NCBI GenBank assembly: GCA_023935145.1
Contig: CM043698.1
Location: 16,867,001 to 16,931,000 of the forward strand
DNA from: Bretschneidera sinensis
Lineage: Eukaryota > Streptophyta > Magnoliopsida > Brassicales > Akaniaceae
Reading direction: 5' to 3'
Length of the DNA: 64,000 nt
The notes under the pieces were generated by a model. It made no database searches. It was not told where the DNA came from and saw nothing but the letters and a program-made list of their open reading frames with translations. Shown here piece by piece: positions 24,986 through 36,610 of this stretch (position 1 is the stretch's first letter; each line of letters starts with the position of its first letter). Position numbers and translations under genes: made by a program.

Positions 24986-26290
24986 GTAAGTTGATTTTTC
25001 TCTATAATGGGTTCTTGGTAGTGTTTTTGTTGTACCATCTTGAAATTTCTATATTTTTGTTGCCTGTGATGTTTAATTCTTGTTTGATCAAATGCTCAAA
25101 TGCACCAAGTGCCTAGTAAAAAAGTTTGGTGATTTGGTAATCTTTTCCAGGAACTTAGCTTCAAGCTTGGGGTTCCATTTCTAGATTAGTTTTTGTCAGC
25201 AAGATTTTGGTTGATTCTAAATTCATTATTTAAAATTAATGATGAATTTTATGTGCTTTTGTTTAGAAGAAGACTCTACTTTTAGAAGTACAATAGACCT
25301 TTCAGTTCTGTTGCTGCCTACCCAATTCCATCTTTTTGGAGATTTGCACTCACTTTTTTATTTTGATGCCACACACGCTATGGACCACTTAGACTTGTAA
25401 TTTACTCATCATGTAGCCTTTATTTTTCATATGCATCTTTTTATTTCAGTGTGCTTTGATTCCATTACAATATATCTTTTTTTTTGCCGGGTCAATCTAA
25501 AAGTATTCTCATGATTTCTTTCTATCTAATTTTTAGGTTCATAGGCTCCTATCATTGTTTAATTTGAAAAAATTAAAAAAGCAGTCGAAGCAAAGATCAC
25601 TGACAAGAACTGAAGTTGCAAGACCCATTGAGCACTCTCTAAATAAATTCAGAAGAGCAGTTGAAGATAGCATGTTTTCAATTGATTGATTTAGCTTTCA
25701 ACCAAAAATTTGTGTATGCTTATGTGAGATCCATTTGATGGTTGTTCATTGTTGTTTGGGATAGTGCCTTCTGTGATTGACTTATGGTTTACCGAAGCAG
25801 TGTAACCAAGAGTTTAAATCTATTGGAAGTTCTATGCTTTTAGCTTGTGAATGTAGTTACGTTTCTTGTGCTTAAAGATTTGTATTATATTTACCATATT
25901 TATTGAACAATATTTTTATTTGCACACCCTAGGGATAAAGAGTTTTCCAAATTTAGTTTTCTTTTTTAATTTAAGTGGAGCTCTCTCTTATTTTGAACAA
26001 GAAAAATACGTCATATTTTAGATATTGAACCATTTTACAAGAAGAATGATGGGTTGGTTATTCACATTTTATCAAATTGTGAAAGTTGTGTTGTATTTCT
26101 TATTTTCATTTTTTAAAATTTATTTAATAAACATACATGACATAGTCAGAGGGAAGAGTTTGGTCACGTTTGATCTGTGGTATATAAAAAATACTAAAAT
26201 TTTAAAAATAAAATAATATTAATTATTTTCAAGTATTTGGTGTGTACAAAAAATATATTTAGTAAATATGAGAAATAAAATTAATATAGA
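24986..26290. other. Non-coding remainder of the captured segment
   Basis: Mostly intron-like T-rich sequence following the NHL fragment. One open stretch at about 25570-25689 (KQSKQRSLTRTEVARPIEHS to EDSMFSID, stop) looks codon-like and may be a third captured piece, but I cannot identify it. The rest shows nothing. Confidence 0.4.
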
Positions 26291-26561
26291 TTTCAAATTT
26301 AAACTGAAAACTGAAAACAATTATAAGAATGTGTATCTAAACAGTTTTCTATTTTCAAAACGGTTTTCAAAAAAAGATTATCTAAACTAAAATTTCACTA
26401 TTTTCTGTTTCAGAAACAGTTTTCGAGTTACAGTTATCCAAACATATTTTCTTCAGAAAACATCATAAACTGTTTTAAGTTTTCATTTTCAAAAATAGTT
26501 TTCCAAAACTGAAAGCTGTTACCCAAACGTACCCTAACTGTTTGCATATAATATCTTGAGT

Positions 26562-27140
26562 GTTATTATTGGCACTCGTATTGTTATTAGCACTCTAATT
26601 TTTTGCATAGCTTTGTTTGACAATAATACCCTTTACAGTCTTTCTTAAATTATTTCTAAATCTCTTACATGGCTTAGACTGAGGACTCCCCTTCCCTCCA
26701 AGTTTCTTTTGTTTGCTCAAACATGAATTTGGGTGAAAATTAAATATGTTTGGAACTGAAATTTTTTGACGATTTGGATGTTGGGAGGAAGAATAAATGT
26801 GCTGGTTCTTGTAATTGATTTGGAGGTGGTTGTAATTGTTATTTGCTAAGCAGATCTGCTCATTTTTTCTTTTCATTTTTCGTAAGGAATATTGGAATTC
26901 TTATTGAGTACTGTTACCAAGAAGTTGAAGAAAATTAAAATTGCTAGGAGTTTGGTAATGGGGCGGTGGCTTTTGGTGGTGATGGTTTTTGATAAGGTGC
27001 TAATTGATCGGAAAGGTGGAGTAATAAAGAATGAGGGAATACAAATGTTTTAAGCCCATTTAAGTAAGGGTATTGGTGACATTAAAATAATAACAAGAAA
27101 ATGGAAGAGTGTCGTTAGCAATACGGAGAGTACCAATAAC
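26562..27140. mobile_element. Non-autonomous TIR element, about 580 bp
   Basis: The left end GTTATTATTGGCACTCGTAT and the right end in reverse complement GTTATTGGTACTCTCCGTAT pair. The pairing continues through GTTATTAGCACTC / GCTAACGACACTC and on to AATACCCTTA-type sequence, giving terminal inverted repeats of roughly 80 bases. The interior has no transposase. Target-site duplications were not clear. Confidence 0.65.
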
Positions 27141-27489
27141 TTCATCTAAAGATATAGATTTTTTTTTTTTTTGAGCAAATGAAGTTTACAGGATGAGAAT
27201 CATTTTTAATTGAATTTTTTTTTTGATTTGGCACATCATTCGTAATCTTGACATGATACTCAATTAATGATTTATTAATCCAAAAAAATTTTAATTATTG
27301 AACAAAATCTTGATCTAATTTTATATAGTTGCAAGCGTATATATTAGTCCATTGATGTTTATATAGAAATTATTACCGCAAAAGGAATCAAATCTAAGAC
27401 AAATCTATTGACCTATTTAGTTTCATAAATATCATTTGGTTCGGGAATTCTTCCAAGTAATTCCTCTCTTTTTAACGAGAGTAGTGATA

Positions 27490-27662
27490 TCATGGAACCG
27501 GTTTCATAAGATTTATCACGAAACCGAAAAAATGCATTGATAATCATGAAAAAATTGAATAGTAATTTTGATATTTAAATTATTTTTTTAAATTTTTTTT
27601 AAATAATTACTATTCAACTTTTTCGTGATTACTAATAAACTTTTTCAGTACCGTAATAATTC
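27490..27662. repeat. Foldback MITE
   Basis: GGTTTCATAAGATTTATCACG ... TTGAATAGTAATT pairs with AATTACTATTCAACTTTTTCG ... CACAAAACC. Nearly the whole unit folds on itself. Its ends and A/T centre resemble the element at 16612-16783. Confidence 0.65.
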
Positions 27663-28474
27663 TCACAAAACCAAATATATGAGTTCAACCCTCTTGACAT
27701 GGAATACATTAGATATGATCATTTCATTGAACCATTATTATGAACTAGCGTTTTCATCAACATTGCGTGGGCGTGACATACTTACTAACACCACAGCAAC
27801 CCCAAAAGGCAAAGCAACGATTAACCCAAAAAAATTATCTTCTATTTCCCCTTTTTCCTCCTTCCATCTGTAGAGTGGAAAATCCGCTACGGCACCGAGA
27901 AACACTCAGCCAGTGTGAAAATAACATCAGAGATACTTTCCCCTGTTCTGCACTTTTTAAATGGATAACACCTAGCAAAATCTGTAGATCAACTTATTAA
28001 ATTATTAGGAGCTAAAACTTCTTACAATTAAAAAATTGAATGCCTCACAAGTAAACAATTGCATCACATGCTTCCTTACTACCGAACTTACAACAACTGG
28101 ATTTATTTATTCAAATGTATAATAATAAACCATCTGACAACCTACAACCAAGACAAATCCAGAGCGCAGAGGACTTGCAAGGATCTATTGCATTTTACTT
28201 GCATATAAACGGTATATTTTAACTGGTGGACACGAGAGTTAGCAACAATGTGTCTACAACAGCTGCTAAGATTTTTACATGGGACATTTACAAGGATTCT
28301 TCATCAAAACAAATTTCCAAATCCCTGTACACCCCAAAGGTTCAAGTAGATTAAAGCAAACATCTAATTAGAGCCGATAGATATATCTAACATACATAGA
28401 TCTTTAATTCACATGGGAGAACCTCGCTATTTAAGCTTGATTCACACCATAACCTGAACAAACGATAAAATAAA
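27663..28474 (-). other. Spacer and 3' UTR of the ASG1-like gene
   Basis: No coding frame recognised. The part next to 28475 (about 28260-28474) is probably the 3' UTR of the minus-strand gene. The remainder shows nothing. Confidence 0.45.
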
Positions 28475-31400
28475 TTATCTAGCTTGAGTATCATCTTCTT
28501 CGGAAATGTTGAACAAGAAGTTTGGAAGGGATGCGATCCGAGGAAGATGAAGCAGCAACTCCCCAAATGAATCTTTCCTCGACATGCCTAGGGGCTGCTT
28601 GCTAGTGGAGACATCCCTTGTATCCCCTTCAGAAGGCTTTGTGTCACCTCTAGTTTTGTTATCATCCATTGATTCAGGAAGGTTGTTTAGCTGAACATCT
28701 TTTACATCACCCAGTCCTCCATTACAGCTTTCCCCATTAATCTGTGAGTTTGTGACGGCGGCAGGGTCCTTCTGCAAAAGGCAACAAAGAGAATTAACCC
28801 TTGACATAAGGGATTTCTCATCGGAAGCCGCCGTGAATTGGGTGTCACTGAGCAGGTACTGTGCAATGTCCTCAAGTATTTCCTGGCATCCGGATCCATT
28901 CTCGGAGAAGAGCTGATTTCCAGTGGTCGACTGTTCTGAAAGACAATGTCCAATGTGGCTCATTAGATCACTCATCGACATAGACGGGTGAAGCCCTGGC
29001 ACTTTTATTTCATCCCAATTCCTAGGCCCCCTTGAATCAACTGCTTCACCAATTCCACTAACTTCAATTGCACGAGTGTCCGTCACTAGTAGAAGAGGAG
29101 CCATAAAAGTAAGCAATAACGTACAATATCAATATTTTATAATAATTAAAAAGAACTTCAGTAAAAAAATTTAAGAAATCAACATTATGACAAACCCCTG
29201 CCAAAGGAAATTTAAGACGAATGTTTAAAACACCATAACATCTAACCAAGTACAAAACATGACACTTTTTAGGACATCGACAGAAATTCTATAAACAAAC
29301 AGGTTAATGTTTGTGATATATTTCAAATATTGCATCAGTGTGTATTCTTTCATAATCTCTCAGATATATCCTCAGCACATTCCCCGATGGGAAATGCAAC
29401 CTGCACACCTATAATCAAGGTTTTAAAAAACGAACACAAATTTTAGACAATGTTTCAGAATTGTAAACTTGATGCTACATATGGCACATAAACAAAAAGT
29501 TGATGGCATCATTTTCTTCCCACATATATATATTCCACTAAGAGAACTTCTGAAAACACAGGAAACATGAAATCACCTTAAGGCTCTAAAAAATACCATT
29601 ACAGAACAAAATCAAGGTTCTGAAGAACATTCTATCCAGATTACCATGCGATCAATCATTAAATTGTAAACAAATAACCTCATTTCTATGAAAAAAAAGA
29701 AAAAACACTAAAGTATGAATGAATATTTAAACTTTATCATGTCCGAAACAAATACCAAAGTTTGTTAAAGTACCTGAGCTGGGAGACGGAGCTTCTCGAG
29801 ACATATATTCCGATGCTATACTACCAGGATCCCCTTTCTCAGTCTCAAAGGAAGATGACTGAGCTGCAGCTGATGATGCTAGATCCTGAAAGCCAGAGAA
29901 AGTGGATCCTTTACGACTCTCCACTTGGTCAAAATCGTGGCCTTTATGTTCTTCTGGATCCTCAAAAACCAAAGGTCGTGATTCAAAGTATGGAGAATCC
30001 AAAATTATCTCTGGCTGTCGGCTTAAGAAGTTCAAGCGCATGTCACACTGAATGAGTTTCTCAAAATGTTTGTTTAATAGCCCTTGAGGACATTGCAGAA
30101 AATGTTGCCTAGAAAACCACAATCAAATATTAACATCAGTATCTATAGCTTCATAACACGTTGGTGCATCTATTCAAGAAAAACTGTAGAAACCAATTTA
30201 TAAAACTTAGCAACTGATCCATTAGCAAAGGTTTCCCCAAAATGAAAGACATGGATAGATACAAATCTACGGTACAAACAGGTAAACGAATCAACACAAA
30301 CTGTGAAGAAAAAATTATATAAACGTAAATAATATAATTCTCTTGGAAGAAACTAAAAATAATATAATTCTCTTGGAAGAAACTAAAAATAATATAATTC
30401 TCTTGGAAGAAACCAAAAAAAAGACTAAAGGCATGAAATCTAAGAATTTAATTGAGAAGATGACCCACCCATCGCACCACCTGGAAAAATAAATAAAAAG
30501 ACATTAATCATTCTTTAATTAACAAGTTCATGTTAACACACGGAAAGTCTTAGCATGCCAAATTATAAAATAAGAACAACCGGAAGACATTACCCATCTT
30601 TATGTAAATCACAAAGAATCGATTTTCACTTTGGAAAATATAACTAGAAATTAAAAGAAAGAGTTTCAAAAACAAAGAAGCAGGTGATCCATTATATAAG
30701 TTGCTAAGGTGGGTGTCGTGAGGTTCCAACTTCTGAAATTTACCCGTCCACGTGTACGAAAACCCGTTCTATTTTAGAAAAGCAAACTAAAGAACTTCCA
30801 AGTTTTCTTACAACAGAGCAAAATGCCAAATCGAAAAACTAGCAATCTTATAACTTCATATAAATCATGCAGAAACCATCGGCACCTCACATCTAGATAA
30901 ATATGCATTCCAACTCAGTTTAATACTACTAATCAAAATCACCTCAAGAATTTCGTCCATTATCACTGCCCTTACATATTTAGCAATGGAAGTGCCACAG
31001 GGGCCCATGGAACAGCCAACAACTTGATGAACTGCCAACTATCAAAATCATTTCCTCCAGTAGAAAGCAAACTGCTTTGAGCAATACTCAATAGGCACTA
31101 TAGAGGCCCAACATATACAGTTGAAGTATAAACGGGCTTAAATGATAGAGTATAATCACAGTGAACTGCTAACAGTAGATTAACCCAACAAAGATAAAAG
31201 GTGACGACTTAAAGCTTACACGATCCTCAAAAAAGTGAAAACAGAACACACTAACCAAGTTAGCTGGCAAGCTGCACATTCACTAAGGTATTCATAATGT
31301 GAAAAACGGAGTAACACAAGCATAACAATCTTACCTGTGCATGCTAGCTTGACCATCAGTAAAATCTGCTGTCGCTTGCCATAAAGTGTGCTTTCTAGGC

Positions 31401-32895
31401 TGTGGATTAGTCTCCCTGAAAAAGAGGGGTTGTCTGGCCAGCTGCATAACACAAGGGACCACCGATTAAGCCACAGACAAAATGAAACTCATGCTTGCAT
31501 GCACACAAACACGGAGATAAGTGGAGGCGAGACGGTGGAAGGGAGAGAGACGAGGGGAGGGGGGAGAGAATAAATTACCACAATATTCAATGTTCCTGGT
31601 CCATTATCAGGACAGTTTGCCTTAAGAGCCATGATATCTGACCATTGGATTTCTATTTTACTTTTGAGACCACCTTCAAGAACTTCCCAAACAAGCTTGT
31701 GCTTTGCAAAGTAACACTTTGCTACTAAATCACCTTCATATCTCGATTTATACTGCCACCACAAAACTAAATCAACTTAGCGCCGAATGCACCAGTAAAA
31801 TGCATCTAAAGGAGGAAAAAAAGTTGATATAGATTTCCGATATATACCTCCCAGCACCCGATCTTTAGATGCGAAGCTGGAAAATTCGAAGCCTTTAGCT
31901 TGTCAATAGCGGCCGAAGCAGCAGTTCCTTTACTTTCTTTCTTAACACTGGAATTAACATTATCGGTCTGTGCAGCTCCTACAGTTGAACCACTCCCTTG
32001 AGAAAGCCTCATTTGAATCAAATCCAACAGAGATGGGCTCTTTTTCAGCCGCAAACCCAAAGGGCTAGGCTCATCAAGCGGGTTATATTGCGAAGGTGGT
32101 ATAGGAAACGCATTAGCCTCCATGCTCCATTGCTAATTCATCCACAAAACAACGTCAATCAGGAAAAAATCTCAACCACAACCCACTTAAAAAAGAATGG
32201 TAAACTTGTAATTAGTACCTTAAGCAAAAAACAATTCATTATGTATGAGGAGCTCGAGTACCAATCTCCACTAGAACTAGATACTATCATTAAAGCTCTT
32301 AATGTTCTCGCTTAAAACCGAAAACCCAAGTTAAACTAAAACGCTTAGCAGAACTCAAGTTATACGTTAATAACCCCCAAGAAATCCTGAAGAAGTAATG
32401 AAAACTTGTATCTATGTACGATCACAAGATTCTTACCTTTCCCTTCAATTTCCAAGAAACCAAACAGACCATGATTTTTTTTCAAATCCAGCTCAGCAAG
32501 AAAAGTCCACAAAAACACAGGCAATCTAAAATATTCTAAAGAAAATTGTGACTACAGAACAATTAACTCTCCTCAATTCTTTTTTCTTTTTTTTAATATT
32601 TATTAAAAAAAAGAAAATCTTGACCAGTTCAGCAATACTAGACCACCGTTTGGCTGCGAGAAAAATTGTGAAATTTCCTATCTATTTCTTCTATACTTTC
32701 TCGGCAACCAAACAGACCCCAAAACCGATCGTGTACCTGTTGAAGAGAAAGAGAAGCCCTGGTTCGCTTATTGAGAGGGCCGTGCTCTTCCTCTAAAGAA
32801 TCCTCAAGGATCTCCAATTTCACCGGCACCTTTTTCCGACAAGACGCCGTTTCAGGTTCCGGCCTTAGATTCCCCGATTTCATCAACTGCACCAT
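28475..32895 (-). CDS. ASG1-like protein with TRF2/HOY1 PH-like domain
   Basis: Six coding exons on the minus strand: 32737-32895, 31848-32132, 31579-31752, 31335-31441, 29774-30108 and 28475-29085. They join in phase to 556 residues. Residues about 54-100 hold the family signature (PPSQYNPLDEPSPLGLRLKK, then SPSLLDLIQMRLSQG). Residues about 145-290 form the conserved core (YEGDLVAKCYFAKHKLVWEV, IEIQWSDIMALK, RQPLFFRETNPQPRKHTLWQ, FLQCPQGLLNKHFEKLIQCD), which I recall as a PH-like domain called TRF2/HOY1. The C-terminus is low-complexity and ends in FLFNISEEDDTQAR. Arabidopsis relatives are ASG1 (At2g24100), linked to germination and stress, and At4g30780. Databases often call them DNA helicases, but I see no helicase motifs. 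The biochemical role is unknown. The gene looks intact. Confidence 0.88.
30328..30417. repeat. 30-bp minisatellite, three copies
   Basis: The unit AATAATATAATTCTCTTGGA plus AGAAACTAAA repeats at 30328, 30358 and 30388, with one base changed in the last copy. It lies in an intron of the ASG1-like gene. Confidence 0.92.
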
Positions 32896-33110
32896 TCAAT
32901 CAAAGCCCGAAATTCTCGCTCAGGAGCCAAACAAACGACGGAAAAAATCGATTTCCCCGAGAAAGTGGTAAACGATTTTCTCGATTTTGAAAAGAAAATA
33001 TCTTGAGAATCTGAAAAACCCTAGAGAAGGAAGGAGAGAGGGGATTTTGTTGAAAGTCCTGACGGTGTTAAGACTACACAAGGAGGCGAGATGATCCTTT
33101 TGACAGCGAG

Positions 33111-33116
33111 CACGTG
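33111..33116 (-). promoter_or_regulatory. G-box (CACGTG) upstream of the ASG1-like gene
   Basis: CACGTG in the context GCACGTGT, about 215 bp before the minus-strand start codon. This core is bound by bZIP and bHLH factors, including ABA-response factors. Function here is inferred. Confidence 0.5.
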
Positions 33117-33324
33117 TGAGATCCCGCGTTTAGATCAAGACGCGCGTGTTTTTTGACTGGAAGTACGGAAATTCCTAAAATAACCTTCTTGGTTTGTAGT
33201 CGGTGGTTATTTTTGTCATTAGGTGGTTTTGTGGGGGCATGCGCTGGCAGACACGTAAGAATTAATGGATATATGTGGGGCCTACATTACTTTTATAATG
33301 ACGGCGGCGGTTTGTTGGATTCGA

Positions 33325-33330
33325 CACGTG
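33325..33330 (-). promoter_or_regulatory. Second G-box (CACGTG) upstream of the ASG1-like gene
   Basis: CACGTG in ACACGTGGT, an ABRE-like context, about 430 bp before the start codon. Two further ACGT cores (GACACGTAAG near 33250 and GACACGTAGAC near 33376) lie nearby. Confidence 0.5.
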
Positions 33331-33605
33331 GTGATTGATCCGGCAGTAGCTTATAACGCTTGGTTTCCTGATTTGACACGTAGACTGTTTAAAATGGATT
33401 GGAGTAGAATAGGGGGTTTTACATTATTGGTCCGTGTATTTTTATCATGTTCTCAAATTAGCTCTCCATTGTTAAATTTCTAAAATTAACGTCTCTCATT
33501 TACTCAAAATAATTAATAAGGGTCGGCTAAGAACACGGTTAGAATTTAACAAAAAATTGAACATGTTTAATGAGTGTGATTTTTCATATATATACTGTCC
33601 ATATT

Positions 33606-33770
33606 GTTTGGATTAAATAGATTAAATTATATAAATGTTCATTAGATATAAAGAGCAATAAGTGGGGAAAAGTTAATATGGTAAAATTAATAATATACTG
33701 ATTTATTTTTTATATCTGATGGACATTTTAATTATTTTGTCTTTCTCATCCATACAACATAAGAATCACT
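33606..33770. repeat. Foldback MITE
   Basis: TTGTTTGGATTAAATAG ... TTCATTAGATATAAA pairs with TTTATATCTGATGGAC ... CATCCATACAAC. There is a short A/T loop and no reading frame. Confidence 0.6.
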
Positions 33771-36600
33771 TGTAAAGGATCGCATGTGTTTAAATTTTCC
33801 TTAAATTTTAACTATTCCTTTAACATATTTTTCAAAATTATTTTGAAAAATGTAATGTTAGATAGTAAAAACAAAAAAAAAATTAAAAATTCAAATTGAG
33901 AATCTGATAAAGCTGCAAGGCTCAATTATTTTTTAAAAAAAAAACTGAAGAATTGTTAATGTGAGGTGGTCCTCATTTTGACACCTATAGCCATGAGCTT
34001 CCTTTCCCATGAGTGTCAAGCTTGCAACTTGCAAGTTTTTGTGTTCTTCCAAATTTATTACCACATTAGTAAAAAAAATTTGGGCTAAATCTATGAAGTT
34101 TAACACATTAAATTTTTTTTAGTTTGAGTAACGTAATTCATAAGCTCTCAAGAGGTAAAATTCAAAATTAATTTTGTAAAGTATATTTACCGTTTTACCT
34201 CTAATCTTATAATGATATTTCTTATATTAACAAAGATAAAATAATAAAATGTGTTAAATACCTTTTCTTAGTTTTAAACATCAAAACAAAGGTATAAGTG
34301 CCTCTCAATTTAATTTATTTCTCTTATTTTTTTCTTTTCATATCATTTCCCTTCTCTTTCTATTATACTTTCCAAACATAGGGTTAAGAAAACCTTGACA
34401 ATTAGCTTGTTGTGATAGGTATTGACAATAATTGTCCTTTAACAGAAAATTAGTTGGAGCCAAACCATAATCGAAATTTGGTGTTTTGTGTGGCTATGTG
34501 TTTTAAATAATTTGTGTTATACTCTGACTATCAATTATAACTTTTGATGAAGTGATGGACGCTCAATTCAGATCACAGATATAATTTTTAAGATTGTAAT
34601 TACTTAAAAAAAATTATTAAAACAGATATTAACATATATATTTAGATAAAATTAAAGATAAATCTTGGAGACGTGACACTTTTGAGTAATTTGAGTATGG
34701 TTGAGAGTTGTAGAAGATAGGGAAGGAATAGTTGAAAAGGAGAAAAAAAATAGGAAAAGAAAAGTCAAGAAAGAGTTAAAAAAAATTCTTGTTTACTATT
34801 TTTATAAAATAAAAATAAACAAACTCAATTTTTTAATGAAAATTCATTTCATAAAGTCTTGTCAAGTGAAATATAATATTGTTTTCTCACTCTATATATT
34901 ATAATACTATATTATAAACATCTGAATTATAGTCTTGTTTTCTTACTCTATATATTATTATTATATTTCATATGGACAATGTCGAAATATTCCATAGGAT
35001 ATTGCTACTTCACGAGTCGCAGAATAAGACAAAAGTAAAAAGGTCCCATTTTCCTTTTATAAATGCACACCTGTTTCAACACTGTGAAGTATGCACTGTA
35101 TCTGGAGAAGAAGAGAGAACCTCACAGTCTACTTTGCCCATTTTGTGATGCCGCCAAAAACGACTGCCCGTTGATTGCTCTCAGTGGCTTATACCAAACT
35201 TTTTCATGGTCGTAAAGCGAGTCAGGATAGGGAGACAAGCTTTTACGTGTCTTTAAAGATATTATGATTAAAAATTTTAAAGGTTATTTTTCACTAAGTT
35301 CGAGTTTATGTGAGCTCAACCTCACAATCATTAGATTCTATGTAATCTAACCGTTCAAACCTATAAATCGAATCAAATCCATCGTTTGATTTGATTTAAT
35401 TTGGTTTTGTATTCTACCAATTCGATTTTGATTAGGAAAATTCAGAAACCATCGGTTTGTTTAAGTTGTGATTTGTAGATTTGTTCTGCTCAAACCAAAT
35501 CGGTAAATCGACTTAGCTCTTTATATTTATATAATATATGTATATATTATCTGTTAAAATATTAATAAAGCAAAGATATTTTTACTGATAATTTTATATA
35601 AAAAGTTACAAATTATATACTCAATGATGATGCTTACTCGGGATTATTGGAATCAGTCAAAAAGTGTGATGTATTCTCGGTTTTTTTTATTACAATTCGC
35701 CGTTAAATTTTGTAAGTGCATTGAAAATTCAATCTCTGGCATAGTGATGGTGTTACTTTGACGTAAAATTATCAAAAAGTATCAAATATAAAAAAAAATA
35801 TCTCTTCCATTCACAGCGGGGCAAAGTGTAATAGAGGAGGCTCGACGAAAAATGGTAAAATCGGATCTCATACTATAGATTTTGACGAGTTCTTTTAATT
35901 TGGGATGTAATTTTTTTTATTACCGATTGGTCTGATATCACAAAAGTATCCGGATGTGAAAAAAATTAAATAAATGAATTTGACGAATAACTCAATTCTT
36001 TTTCTATTTGTGTTAGAGATATTTGAATTCTTGTGGTTATTTTGGTGCAAAAAAGTTGAGGTACAATGTTATACACATGCAATTGGATAAGTTAGCAATA
36101 CCTCGTGTGTGTATATATATATATATCGACAACTTTAATTTAATATAATATATAAATATATGATATTTGTGTTAAGCAATTGTTATTTGTTTTGTCGATG
36201 AGGTATTGATTTAATGGTAAAGATTGAGACCTTAGGATTACAAGTTTTTTAATTCGATTTTTACGATGTGTGAGTTATTTGTTCGATTTATATATCAGTT
36301 ATTTATCTCACTTTAATGAATTGTGGTAATATTGTGGGCTTATACATAAGTAACGAGATAGTGAAGATGATTTGTAAATGTTAATGAATTTTTTGTATAA
36401 ATAAAAATATATTTGAAAAGAAATAAAAATCTTAAATTGAAAAAGCAAATCAAACCAAACAAATTTAATCGGTTTTAGTTTAGTAATATCAATTCTCAAA
36501 CCGGCAATATAACGATTTGGTAATGTTTTTAAGATAAACCGACTCAAACTTACGTAATTTTGTAAACCTTTAATTTAATCTATAAAATATTTGAATACTT
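33771..36600. other. AT-rich spacer, degenerate repeat DNA
   Basis: No gene seen. Around 35330-35520 and 36430-36545 there are clusters of AACCGAT/ATCGGTTT and TTTGGTTTGATT motifs in opposite orientation. These could be the ends of one degraded 1.2-kb DNA element. An (AT)n run lies at about 36108-36125. Confidence 0.4.
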
Positions 36601-36610
36601 TTTAATCTGA

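Larger units (their letters stand above)
21827..26534. mobile_element. Putative gene-capturing DNA transposon (Pack-MULE-like)
   Basis: The left end starts GGGCATGTGTGGATAGG. The right end in reverse complement starts GGGTACGTTTGGGTAACAG. Both continue into the same style of GTTTTC/GAAAAC-rich sequence (left to about 22010, right from about 26300). Between them lie fragments of two unrelated genes with introns retained (COX15 and an NHL-repeat gene), and no transposase. This layout is what Pack-MULEs show. I could not find matching target-site duplications, so the two ends might instead be separate related insertions. Superfamily assignment (Mutator or hAT) is open. Confidence 0.45.

Noticed and set aside
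28475..32895. The DNA-helicase label often given to ASG1-type proteins
   Set aside because: No Walker A, DEAD/DEAH or other helicase motif is visible in the 556 residues.
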